A stretch of DNA of 64,000 nucleotides. Origin: Scalesia atractyloides (lineage: Eukaryota; Streptophyta; Magnoliopsida; Asterales; Asteraceae). The notes under the pieces are model-generated. The model was not told the origin of the DNA, made no database searches, and saw nothing but the letters and a program-made list of their open reading frames with translations. The DNA lies in the NCBI GenBank assembly GCA_947069175.1, contig CAMTDV010000003.1:45723606-45787605 (forward strand). The letters are read 5' to 3'. Shown here one piece after another: positions 29,301 through 38,339 of the stretch (position 1 is the stretch's first letter; each line of letters begins with the position of its first letter). Made by a program: the position numbers and the translations under genes.

Positions 29301-32122
29301 CCCAAATCTAGAGTAGTAAGTTGCAGTGGCGGATCTAGAAAATCGTTATAGGGGCAACGTTTCATATAAAAAGGGGTAACAAAATCGAGAAAACGTCAAA
29401 TTTTTCAAAAATTTACACTACCGCCGGAGCGTTAAGGGGTAGCGAGGTTACCCCTAGTAACATGTTAGGTCCGCCCTGGTAAGTTGATAATGCATGAAAC
29501 CAACCACTTATGGATAACTTTTTTTTTGGATAAAAACTATTTTTTGTAGAGAAAAGCGAAAAAGGCTGAAAGTATTAACAAGTTCAACATGAAATGTAAT
29601 CTATGTTCTTTAAGATATTTTAAAGAGCAAACACTTAACATTCAATTTTAAGAGCTAAATTTGAGTACAATAAAGGGAAACCACGATGCACAAGGCACCC
29701 ACACGTGCGGGGTCTGTGGGGGTGCCATGCCAACTTGTGCCTTACTTATGTGGGGGTGTCTTGCCAACTTGGGCCTTACTTACACATCCGTACCCTTCTT
29801 TTTTACAAGAGGTTTCCACGTCTCAAACTCGGGGCCTTAACGTACACATCCGTACCCTGCATTTCTACAAGAGGTTGTTTCCACAACTCAAACCCGTAAC
29901 CTTCAAGTCACAATGCAGAACCATTGTTGCTCCAAAGTTCAACCCTTCATTTGAGTACGATGACAGTAAAATTCTCTTTGAATAATAACTTAGTGTTCTA
30001 AAAGCTAAGCAATTGCATGTTTTCATAAAATAATTATATTAGAAAAACTTCAACATATTTTCTTAATTTCCATGATTGTAGTGGTTACTTCAAATCAATA
30101 CCAAATGCGACTCTTTGTAATAAAGTTTTTAAACATAGGGCAGGTGCCTAGAGCATGCATAATCAATACAAAGAATCACAACTTAGTTATCTTTTATGAA
30201 GATTTGTGACTTAATTCTCTTTTACACATTCATATATTAAAATTTGAGAGAGAGCAGAACCTATAATTATTATGAACAAGATCTATCATCAAAAGTGTTT
30301 TTTAGGTCAAAAAACACTTATTAACTTATTACATTTTCAAAAGGATTTTTATAAAAAAAATTGTTTTTATTAGCTTTTGTGGTGGGAAATAGTAAAATGA
30401 CCAAAAAGGATATGTCATTTTAGTTGCTATTTTAAAAAGAGAGGTTAGATTTGTAATTTTATGTTCAAAAAGCCGAAAGTTATTTAAAACGTCAGGTTTT
30501 CATAGCTTTTAAAAAACTTTTTTAACTTATTGCCTTTTTGAAAAAGCCAATAAGTCAATAAGTTATTTTCAAACTCAATCCTAAACACCCGCTTAAACTT
30601 AGATTGAAGAAGAAAAACAAACATAGGGTAGGAGCCTAGAGCATGGATAATCAAAACAAAGAATCACAACTTAATTATCTTCTATGAAGATAGTAACTTA
30701 ATTCTTGATGCGGGAGCATCCGGCCCAGTAACTTGAATCGGACTTGAACCCATGGCTGACCCGTGGATGGAGGCTTCTTTGGAAAGAATCATATCTTATC
30801 TTTTGTTATTTGAATTTTATTTAGTTTCCTAATATTATGGTTTTGAATTATTTAGTTTCCTCACACACACACACATATAGAGGGGAGGGTTATCTTGAGA
30901 ACGCTAAATATCGCGAGAACCGTGAGAACGAATGATAAAACCAATCAAAACCATTTTTTTAATACAATCATCATGTTAATTAGAAAATACAACATCAAAA
31001 AAAAAATAAAAAATTACAACATCATATAATTCATTTCTCCTCTCAAATCACTCTTATTAGATTTTCTACACATGTGTAAATATAACAAATTTACACATGT
31101 GTAAATGGCAAACTTACACATGTGTAAATTTTCTTTATTTCCGAATTCACCTTCAATTTCAATTTCAATGACGAAGTGTAAAATTCTTGAGTTCTAATGA
31201 TGAAGACCCAGGATGAACGTTTTTTTTTCATTCGCTATGTGCTAACTGGATGTGTACTCGCGTGATCAATAGATGGTGTAAATTTAAATGTGTAAATTAA
31301 ATTTCTAGAATTGTATTCAAATAATAATAAAATGTGTAAAAAGAAATTTTGAGTTTCACTTGTTTTTGACAAAGTTCTAGTGGTTTTTTTTATTCGTTCT
31401 CACGGTTCTCGCGATATTTAGCGTTCTCATTTAAATATATATAGAGGATCTAGAGTTTATTATTTCATCAGTTTTTTTTTTGATTATTATAATAGGAACA
31501 CCTTTAAGGTTTTCTTGAACCTTTGGGTTCGTTTTATGGTCTTTGGTTAATCAATCCTAGTTTTACTTATTTGAGGCCTAAATGGTCACCGATCGGTAGA
31601 GTATGAGTGAATGTAAAATATAATTATAATGTGATCATAATCAAAAACATCTTATTCCATTACACCATCATGAAAAGATACACGTATAATATGATAATTA
31701 CGCAGTGTTGGTTCCATGATGAAAGATGTATGTGAAACAAGATATACATATACAAAACTGTTGCCCTAGAAACTTCCAATCAATCGCTTAAATGCCGTAC
31801 AGTTAGTACATAAAAGTTAAGCTCGCTCTATACAGATCAGTGTAATCATATAATAATTCAAGAACATATAAAAGCAAATCTTTCACAGAGAAATTTAAAG
31901 ACTGGTATTTCTGAATAACATATAAGATGATGAAATTTACCTGCCGCTGGAAAACTCATAGAGCTTCCCCCCGGCGGAGAAGACGATGACGGCAACATCA
32001 GCATCGCAGAGGACAGAAAGATGGCGAGCTTTCTTGAACAATCCTGATCTTCTCTTGGAAAAAGTGACTAGCCTGCTACTCTAGTCTTCGATCCGCTTCA
32101 TTTCGAGCTTTCTCCGCCCCAT
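20220..32122 (-). CDS. FLC-like: FLC/MAF-type MIKC MADS-box gene, seven exons, one premature stop
   Basis: Exons (minus strand): 31941-32122, 28670-28751, 28503-28549, 28254-28353, 21782-21823, 20781-20822 and 20220-20333. All borders are GT-AG and phases agree; total 609 bp, about 202 codons, close to the usual 196 for FLC-type proteins. Exon 1 is the MADS domain (MGRRKLEMKRIED ... TFSKRRSGLFKKA ... KLYEFSSG), a DNA-binding and dimerisation domain. Exon 2 is the I region (VDHILSRYQRSCLEAGE). Exons 3-6 are the K domain coiled coil (RFRTCKELLQKVDR, VNDMVQLEQELDAAL, TQLTMEYITTLQEK, ENKLSKEKEVLEKQ). Exon 7 ends SPQLTTLPLFKG, like the FLC tail. Exon lengths of 100, 42 and 42 bp are classic for this family. 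Family members are nuclear repressors of flowering. Codon 14 is TAG (32081-32083) where Lys is expected; everything else is open, so it may be a young null allele or a base error. Introns 1 and 4 are enlarged by transposons. Confidence 0.85.
20781..20822 (-). CDS. FLC-like: MADS gene exon 6 (42 bp)
   Basis: Encodes ENKLSKEKEVLEKQ, the last K-domain segment. Acceptor gaaagcag/GAA, donor AAGCAG/gtatgt, phase 0 both sides. Confidence 0.8.
21782..21823 (-). CDS. FLC-like: MADS gene exon 5 (42 bp)
   Basis: Encodes TQLTMEYITTLQEK. Acceptor gatgcag/ACG and donor AAAAG/gtatgc. The 42-bp length and phase 0 on both sides fit the fifth exon of MIKC genes. It is 6.4 kb from exon 4 because of retroelement insertions. 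Confidence 0.8.
22299..22312 (+). other. tRNA-iMet primer binding site
   Basis: TTGGTATCAGAGCC directly follows the first LTR copy. TGGTATCAGAGC is the usual primer-binding sequence of plant copia elements. Confidence 0.75.
22589..22905. repeat. Possible solo or broken LTR
   Basis: Starts TGTCATATATAGTC and ends TAAACCCTAACA. It has a TATA-like CTCTATATAAACATG near 22704 followed by ACCTTGAATAAAAGAGAG, an arrangement seen in copia LTRs. No partner copy and no clear target duplication, so the call is tentative. Confidence 0.3.
23400..23719 (-). pseudogene. Protease / GAG-pre-integrase fragment of the TNT1-like element
   Basis: In shifting frames the minus strand reads LGDFGKLWLANDEVLEVTG, RVIDLK, then LKTKLIFVGKLDNHGLDVKF and NGRRSMVISLF. 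This order matches the protease tail and GAG-pre-integrase domain of TNT1-type polyproteins. Several stops and at least three shifts. Non-functional. Confidence 0.5.
23720..24480 (-). pseudogene. Copia gag remnant (minus strand)
   Basis: Begins near 24480 with FNGTDYNQWKMQVEAMM, the usual gag opening. After a shift near 24310 it continues KETTSRGMMEALSNMYLKPS, then the zinc-knuckle region, where the first Cys box is damaged (FKSRCQNAKRE remains), and a start of the protease region, DYGASFHDT, near 23755. Broken by shifts near 24310 and 24020 and stops after 23720. Confidence 0.6.
24925..25176 (-). repeat. LTR of the TNT1-like remnant
   Basis: 252 bp, TGTTAGGATC at the left and CCCCCAACA at the right on the plus strand, an inverted-repeat pair typical of LTR ends. 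Adjacent to the decayed primer site at 24907-24924. Confidence 0.6.
25230..25640 (+). pseudogene. Gag fragment (UBN2-like) of the intron-4 element
   Basis: Reads FEAMRMKEGISIDDFAARL, a slip near 25430, then NAMSFNEAVERLETY followed by TAA and ERLRARGRVIESIN. The SIDDFAxRL...SFNEAVxRLExYEER pattern is the C-terminal part of UBN2-type gag in copia elements. Interrupted at 25682 by a MITE. Confidence 0.6.
25682..26169. mobile_element. MITE with TIR CATAGTTGTTA and internal duplication
   Basis: Left end CATAGTTGTTAATAGCGA and right end TCGCCACTAACAACTATG are complementary with two mismatches. Flanks GTGACATG (left) and GTGACTGG (right) look like a decayed 8-9 bp target duplication. A block of about 125-130 bp (ATTCGTGAATAAACCCAATT ... 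GCGCTACGTAGCG-like) is present twice, at about 25875-26000 and 26025-26140. Confidence 0.65.
26194..26376 (+). pseudogene. Continuation of the gag/3' region of the intron-4 element
   Basis: An open frame resumes after the MITE, without recognisable domain but with a Lys/Asp/Glu-rich C-terminus (MDEHEDKLRG). It lies just upstream of the second LTR copy. Probably the remainder of gag; low certainty. Confidence 0.3.
26764..28253. other. Right part of MADS intron 4, unassigned
   Basis: No gene recognised. The open frame at 27747-27980 has no motif. Sequence at 27090-27500 is less AT-rich than its surroundings and includes two similar phrases, GGCAGACTCAAGGTCCAAAGG and GGTGGGCTCAAGGTGCAAAG, about 110 bp apart. 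Confidence 0.35.
28254..28751 (-). CDS. FLC-like: MADS gene exons 2-4 (I region and first K helices)
   Basis: Exon 2 at 28670-28751 (82 bp), exon 3 at 28503-28549 (47 bp), exon 4 at 28254-28353 (100 bp), separated by introns of 120 and 149 bp. Joining gives an uninterrupted frame from VDHILSRY through CGADKDL, GNRFRTCKELLQ and LAEENNAEELSVNDM to LLQTQLRK. Exon 3 is shorter than the 60-odd bp usual for this family; the acceptor ttgcag/GGCAAT keeps frame, and I see no better one. Confidence 0.82.
28752..29323. other. MADS intron 1, proximal part
   Basis: Intron sequence with no further feature seen. The open frame at 28814-29041 has no motif and lies entirely in the intron. Confidence 0.4.
29324..29478. 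mobile_element. hAT-type MITE, 155 bp, with 8-bp target duplication
   Basis: Starts CAGTGGCGGATCTAG and ends TAGGTCCGCCCTG, an imperfect inverted pair. It is flanked on both sides by GTAAGTTG (29316-29323 and 29479-29486), an exact 8-bp duplication as made by hAT transposases. Non-coding. Inserted in MADS intron 1. Confidence 0.85.
29487..30132. other. MADS intron 1, middle part with degenerate repeat
   Basis: 29690-29930 holds a degenerate dispersed repeat: CACATCCGTACCCT occurs twice (about 29785 and 29846), each followed by CTACAAGAGGTT-like sequence. The open frames here read through it. Possibly a decayed SINE-like sequence; no A/B boxes are convincing. Confidence 0.3.
30133..30708. repeat. 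Direct repeat of about 90 bp bracketing a small foldback element
   Basis: 30133-30225 and 30621-30708 match (AAACATAGGGCAGGTGCCTAG / AAACATAGGGTAGGAGCCTA, then CAAAGAATCACAACTTA). Between them, 30290-30600 begins GTGTTTTTTAGGTCAAAAAA and ends AATAAGTTATTTTCAAAC ... CCTAAACAC, an inverted arrangement of a common plant MITE type. Confidence 0.5.
30897..31428. mobile_element. Element with perfect 37-bp terminal inverted repeats
   Basis: 30897-30933 and 31392-31428 are exact reverse complements, starting GAGAACGCTAAATATCGCG. 532 bp in all, AT-rich, no gene. Flanked by ATATAGAGG-like sequence on both sides (about 30875 and 31438). Perfect TIRs suggest a recent arrival in MADS intron 1. Confidence 0.8.
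31429..31940. other. MADS intron 1, 5' part
   Basis: No gene or recognised repeat. In FLC the first intron carries regulatory sequences; nothing specific can be read here. Confidence 0.35.
31941..32122 (-). CDS. FLC-like: MADS gene exon 1 (MADS domain) with TAG at codon 14
   Basis: 182 bp. ATG at 32120-32122, donor GCAG/gtaaat at 31940. The start is chosen because MGRRKLEMKRIE is the standard MADS N-terminus. The in-frame TAG lies between IED and SSRLVTFSKRR; family members have Lys there. Leu replaces the usual Gln four residues on (RLVTF for RQVTF). There is no in-frame ATG downstream before exon 4, so reinitiation could not rebuild the DNA-binding domain. Confidence 0.88.
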
Positions 32123-32198
32123 TTTTCAATCTTCCGACGAATCGTCTGCACCTAACTTTTCAACTTCCGGCTAAACCTCCTCTACCATATGTCAGTCT

Positions 32199-32210
32199 AT
32201 CTATATATCT
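32199..32210 (-). promoter_or_regulatory. Likely TATA box of the MADS gene
   Basis: The minus strand reads AGATATATAGATAG, about 80 bp upstream of the ATG at 32122. Position and sequence fit a core promoter with a short 5' leader. Confidence 0.45.
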
Positions 32211-32216
32211 GATCTT

Positions 32217-32821
32217 TATTATTTATTATGTCAACAATCACAGCGGTTAGCGAACGCAGCATTGGTGTAAATCTATGGTACTTACAACCCAGCTCCTGCT
32301 TTAAAGAATTCTGTCAAGTGCATTTTGGCACGTGGTTTATCAAAACACACCGCCACATTTAATACAATAAAATAATAATAACAATAATGTATTCTTATTT
32401 TATTATTATTATTATTATTATTATTACTAGTAGTAGTTTTATTGACGTCGTTTGTGGTGGTGAAATCGAACAAATAATAATGTAAAACAGACGTGATTTA
32501 AAAAATAAAAATGTTGTTTTATTATTTATTATGTCAACAATCACAGCGGTTAGTGAACGCAGCACTGGTGTAAATCTATGGTACTTACAACGCCAGCTCC
32601 TGCTTTAAAGAATTCTGTCAAGTGCATTTTGGCACGTGGTTTATCAAAAGACACCGCCACATTTAATACAATAAAATAATAATAACAATAATGTATTCTT
32701 ATTTTATTATTATTATAATTATTACTACTAGTAGAAGTTTTATTGACGTCGTTTGTGGTGCGAAATCGAACAAATAATAATGTCAAACAGGCGTGATTCA
32801 AAAAATAAACCATGTTGTTTA
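32217..32821. repeat. 303-bp tandem duplication upstream of the MADS gene
   Basis: Units 32217-32519 and 32520-32821 align end to end with an offset of 303 bp. Each holds GTCAACAATCACAGCGGTTA, GGCACGTGGTTTATC (a CACGTG G-box), a (TTA)n tract, and TTGACGTCGTTTG (a GACGTC bZIP-type site). So the promoter side of the gene has two copies of these sites. The Asn-rich minus-strand frames at 32282-32473 and 32550-32834 are translations of the (TTA)n tract. Confidence 0.85.
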
Positions 32822-33499
32822 TAAAACCAACCATTAGAACGGTTTAATTTATCATTGTATGATTTTATGATATCAAATAAATACTTTTATTTTGAATACA
32901 ACTTCATTTTTAACAAAACTTATAACGTAATATCAGGGAAAAATTAAAATTAAAGCACAACTATGTACTTAAACCTTTATAAAAAAGTTATAAACGTAAA
33001 TTATTAAAGAAGTATAAAATTAATCAATAAATTAATATATGTTCTAAAACATAATTATTAAAGAAATGGTAAAGGAAATATATGGTTTTAAAAAAGAAAA
33101 AAATATGTTCAAAGTAAATATAATAATAAACTACTATAATATATTAAATAAAAGAATAATTAAAAGCTATATTGATAGTAAAGGAACCGGCGGTATTAAA
33201 TGGAAGTTTGGGTAGAAAAAACCTAACTCGGTAAAATGTTATTAAGAATAAAGTAGAAGCAGAAGTTGAATGATTTTATTCATATAATTCATATCGAAAG
33301 AGTATACATCTTTACAATGAACTCACGAACCCTTTATGTAGATAGTTCGTGTGAACATAATATCCTAACTTCGTACGAAGTGATTAAACTACCTTCCTAC
33401 GAACTGACCACTTCGTATGAAGTGAACAATACATATCAAAAGCTAACATTTAGGCTTAATTACAGATACGGACATGACTTACATACGTAGGGGATAGAC
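32822..33499. other. AT-rich spacer upstream of the MADS promoter
   Basis: No gene seen. 33360-33425 carries three related CTTCGTACGAAGTG / CTTCCTACGAACTG / CTTCGTATGAAGTG phrases, short near-palindromes. Ends in (TA)n at about 33510. Confidence 0.35.
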
Positions 33500-33512
33500 A
33501 TACTATATCAAC

Positions 33513-33545
<33 letters not shown>

Positions 33546-34308
33546 AATATAAAAGAAGAGGAGATAAATAGTGTTGTCCTACAAGTTCATCAATTTTTTT
33601 TTCCTTTATTCTATTTCTTCATTTAGTGTAAATCTTTTCATTTACAACCCATATAGTTTAATTATTGTATTTTTTTTCTTTTACTTTAACCATATTACTT
33701 TTTTACCCCTAAGTAGTTTTTTTAACATACGTTAATACTGTTATGAATAATGTTGTACCACATCTGATGTATGTTTTACAAGTTAATCAATTTTTTTGTC
33801 TTTTATTCTATTTTGTCATTTAGTGTAAACATTTTAATTTACAACCCATTTATTTTAATTATTGTATTTTGTTTTCTTTTACTTTAACCAAATTATTTTT
33901 CTCCCCCTAAGTAGTGTTTTTAACGAACACGCTAATATCGTTTTAGACATATTTTTTTATTTTTCTTTTTCTTTGCTATAACGAGTGTGACAAAGGTTTT
34001 TTTTTAGTTTAATATTTTTTAATAAACACGCCGATACTCTTTTAAACGTATTTTTAACTTTTTTTCTTTGTTGTAACGAGCACGTCGAAACCGACCAAGT
34101 TTCTATCATTTTCTTTTTCGTTTACCTTTGTTATATACTATCATTTTACGTTTGGTTATTATTTTGATGTTCAGAGCGGAGTTACGACCCAAATAGCATG
34201 ACCATTAATATATAATTTTAATTAAATTTACAAATTTATTTATCGGTTGTCATGGTAACTACGACCCTAGTTATTATAAAAATAAAGTTGTTGTTAATCA
34301 TTCTTCAT

Positions 34309-34346
<38 letters not shown>

Positions 34347-35151
34347 ATATAGTTACAACATCAAGATGGATGACGAATGCTATGCTGCTGGATGGCAGCC
34401 GGTCATTGGTCTCTCTTTTAAGTCTTTTTAGTAAGTTTTTGTTTATTTTAGTTTTTATCCTTTAATATTTTGTATTGCCACTTACAACCCTTCAACTTTC
34501 TAAAAACTTTATAATTTTTTTTGTCTTTTAGTAAGTTTTTGTTTATTTTAGTCTTTACCCTTCAACATTTTGTATTGGTGCTTACAACCCTTCAACTCTT
34601 TAAAACCTTGATAATCATTTTTTACGTGCTTATATTTATGTACGCGTCGATATATATTCAAGTTGATTACGTTTCTTTGAAAATGGGTACGCTCAGGTGT
34701 AATATGCTTTTTTGCTTCTTCTTTTTTTACGTTTTGAGTTAATCTATGTTTTGACATAAATTTTGTTTCATAAAAAGTCGTGTTAAATATAATATGTTTT
34801 CATTAGACTTTATAAATTCGATTTACTTTACGTTTTGGCATCACCGCAACGTGCGATATCATTTTTAACTTAAAAGCATAAACTTTTACTTATTTTTTTT
34901 AACTCAAAAAACATAAATTTTTACTTATTTTTATGTACGTGTCGATACAAGTCAGGTTAGTGTACGACTTAAATTTCTTTTGCAAATAAGCTGGGTCATA
35001 TATAATACGTTACCGTGCTTATTTTTATGTACAGCTTCAGTTTATCTACGTATTGACGTAAGTTTTGTTCAGAAACGATTCGGGTCTTTTCGGTACAAAT
35101 TCAAATTACTTTACATTTGAACACGCCGCATCGCGCGAAAAAAATTACTAG
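33500..35151. mobile_element. Helitron-like non-autonomous element (candidate)
   Basis: Left side: TATATAATATAAAAGAAGAG. Right side: GCCGCATCGCGCG followed by an A-run and ATTACTAG, then T, at 35123-35152. A GC-rich short foldback just before CTAG is the 3' signature of Helitrons; the 5' end is uncertain. Inside, 33575-33720 is duplicated at 33770-33915 (CATTTAGTGTAAA, TTACAACCCAT). No coding sequence. Confidence 0.35.
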
Positions 35152-36336
35152 TTATTACTATTATTGGTAGTTATATTTTTATAATAACAGTGTCTTCTTA
35201 AAAGTGTTTAATTTTTACTATAAATGGTCAATTGTATTTTAAGGATACACTAGTATTTTGAACCATCATACGTTGTGGCGATGTCGGAACTTAAAACAAT
35301 TTGAATTTGTACAGTTAAATATTTGATCCGACTTGTTTTCGAACACAATTTTTATGTGTACAAAATCGTATAATCATTGTTGTGTATATATATACATATA
35401 TATCCGTTTCTGGTTAACATGTCAGTGTTAGATGTTGTCAGCCCTAGCACCACGTACATCACCACCTCGAGCATAAAACCATGTACATCACCCCCGTCGA
35501 GCAGACCATATCATATCTTTCTTTATCTGTTAGAAAATGCGCACAACAATCCTATCCTACATAGGTTGGCCTAGAGGGGCTCGTAGTAACACACCAAACT
35601 AGTAATGTATCCAGTTCCATGTCCGACAACAAAAGTATTGATTTTAAAAAAAGTAATTTTACTATAGTTTATTAATAGTATGAGTTCTATTTATATCTTT
35701 AAAAATCAAGTGAAACTAATTATAATTTCCTTAGATTCCAACTTTTACAGTATTTGGATTTGTTAAAAACATTATGGAAACCAACCGATTTGACTTAAAA
35801 CTTTTCTTCTTTATTTCTTAACCTCTAGTAACCCTAGCCGCAATCCGAAATACTCCACAATCATGTTCATCTTCTTCACTGCAACTACCGCTTATCTATC
35901 TGAATTTCATAAAAACTAGTTTATCCAGTTATTTATTTCATGTAATTCATGCGTGTTTATACAACAACAATATAAATCATCGCATTTTTTGCACTTGTTA
36001 TAGCTAACAAAATAGAGAACTGAAAAAGTATAGTCGTAATATGGCTAAAAGGGAATCTATAAGTATTTTGTTCGTTTTCTATCATAGTAAATTTTAGTTA
36101 GATGATAAAAAGAAAAGAATTCCAAAATGTAAGTTACCAAACCAAGCATTACCAGGATCAAGATCAACAAATAACAAACACACTATGTGCGGAATCCATA
36201 ACATGCACACACATTAGTATATACCCGAATATCATCAAAGTTTACATTATTCCCTGATGTTACAGGTGTCCAGGTTGTTGATACAATAATGTCTAATGCC
36301 TACGTCTTTGTTAGAATCTGTTTGTTTATAGGTAAC
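35152..36336. other. Spacer before the Athila-like element
   Basis: No gene or clear repeat recognised. Short open frames (35377-35574) lack motifs. Confidence 0.35.
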
Positions 36337-38027
36337 TGATGCGCGTAAAATGTAACATATAAATTACATCAAACAAGGCATAATATCAACCTTTTTTCGG
36401 TATTAATGTTGGAAAAAACATGTTTCTTTGTTTACTTTTAAATTATAGGATCAAAAGAGCTTAAACGAATAAAAGAAACAAATTAACAGAAGAAACAACA
36501 CAAATACAAAGAAAAATGATTGACATGACTTGTCGAACCCCCATCCATATCCAAAACAACAAAAATTACAAGAACAGAAGCATAGGCATGAGGTCGTGTC
36601 CACCAGGCATGGGGTCGTGCCCAGTCAAGATTCTTTGTAGATAAAGACAACATCAACAGACAAACTAACACGGGCCGTGGTCAACTATTAGATTCGCAGA
36701 ATCTGCGATAGTACAATAAGTACACTGACCATGGGGCCGTGCTAAGACACCACGGGGCGTGTTAGCACAAGACCTGACATCCGCAGTTAATGAAGGAAGA
36801 GAAAAAGATGACCACTGGGTCGTGCCAGGTGGGCACGAGGCCGTGTCTGCCCTCTTTTTCCAGGTTTAAATAGAGGTGCTTGGTTCATGAGAAAGACATC
36901 CCTTGGCAAACAACTTATTTCACACTTGCCATCAGTCCACCACCAGTACAACACCAACCCCTACCGCCATCATCCACATTTCATCTTTTAGAGTGTATAG
37001 TAGTCTCGGGATCCAAGATTGATTGTAAGATTTCTTGTCAAACAAAGGCCATGCTTGGCTAAATCTTTTACATCACTTAGTGAAGACAAATTTTTTACGT
37101 ATTACTTTAATTTCCAATCTTTGGTAACATTTTAATTGGGTATGTATTAATGACTTTAATAACTAGTTTTTTATATTGAAAGTGAACTTTGGTTAAACAT
37201 CTCTTCCTGTTTGTTGAACCACTCATTCGTGTCTTTACGGTCTATATAAAGCGCATTAACTACCTGGATGGGGTTAGAATGGTGTTTGGGTAAAGTTATT
37301 GCCTCATTCAGTGTATAGATCCTGCGAGTACTTGGTTCAAGCTTATTAGGACTTCCCTTGAGGCAAATACTATCAAATCGGGGGATGTAAGAATGGCTTG
37401 AACCTCTTATAAATAAACTACTATTAAAACTTTATCCAGCCTTGCGGGACTGTATCTCTACTTACTCACACCAATATGGCCGAGGGTAACGTCGCCTTCA
37501 CAAGAGGGGCCTACCACTTTTTGCATTAATAACTTATTTAATTATTTTTCAATATTCCGGCCTTGCGGGACTGATCCCTGCTGACTTAGACCAATATGGC
37601 CGAGGGTAATGCCGCCTTCACAAGAGGGGCCTACCACTATAACTAAGACAATCTCTTAAAAAGCGCAAAGTGCGGAAATCATCAAAGGATGTATAAAATA
37701 GGAGTTGAAACCAAGTGATTCTTTCTTGTCTATTTGTCTTTATTTATTTCTTTACATTTTCACATTTAGTTTATTTTTTAAAACTTTCAAAATGTTAATC
37801 AAAGTTTGGTTAGATTAGACGTTAACGATAAGCCGGTATTAAAAGCTCTTGTGTACTTGGACGACCTCGGTATCTTGCCATCACTATACTACGTCTATGA
37901 TGGGTGCACTTGCCCTAACGTGTGTAGAGTGGTAGTATTGTATCGTGTTCTATAAATTAAAGCTTGATCCACGAGTAAAAAGTGATTAAAATATAACAAA
38001 AAATTATAACACACTCGCACCATGTCA
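36337..38027 (+). repeat. 5' LTR of an Athila-like Ty3 element
   Basis: Starts TGATGCGCGTAAAATG and ends near ACCATGTCA, directly before the primer site. It contains CACGGGGCGTG / GCACGAGGCCGTG motifs (36590-36850), a TATA-like TTTAAATAG at about 36866, and two tandem GGCCTTGCGGGACTG units (37437-37640). Typical LTR of Ty3 elements in composites (recalled). The 3' LTR is not in the window. Confidence 0.6.
37437..37640. repeat. Two tandem units within the Athila LTR
   Basis: Units 37437-37520 and 37556-37640 share GCCTTGCGGGACTG, CAATATGGCCGAGGGTAA and CGCCTTCACAAGAGGGGCC, about 120 bp apart. Confidence 0.8.
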
Positions 38028-38032
38028 AGTTT

Positions 38033-38053
38033 TTGGCACCATTGCCGGGGACA
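38033..38053 (+). other. Primer binding site of the Athila-like element
   Basis: TTGGCACCATTGCCGGGGA matches, with two changes, the TGGCGCCGTTGCCGGGGA site used by Athila/Tat elements (recalled). Confidence 0.65.
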
Positions 38054-38339
38054 CAAGGATTTTAAGAAAGCTTAAAATTAGCGGTCTAATCAAATTCTGC
38101 ACATTTTTCAAAATTGCGCGACCGTTTTCAAAACTTTTTTAATTTTTACAGTAGGTCTACCACGGGGCTGTGCCACTTGGCCACGCCCCCGTGCTGCAGA
38201 TATTTTAGAAAAATTTATTCAAACGCCGAGATACATGCTTGCCCACCTGGCCGTGCTAGTGCAGCACGGGGCCGTGGTCATCACCCTGTTAATTTTTATT
38301 TTTCTGTTTTATGATCCCGAGGCTCGTTAATCTTCTGGG

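Noticed and set aside
32282..32834. Two similar Asn/Tyr-rich minus-strand open frames
   Set aside because: They are translations of the (TTA)n tract within the tandem promoter duplication; similarity follows from the DNA duplication.
37437..37640. CRISPR-like direct repeats
   Set aside because: Only two long units inside an LTR of a plant retroelement.
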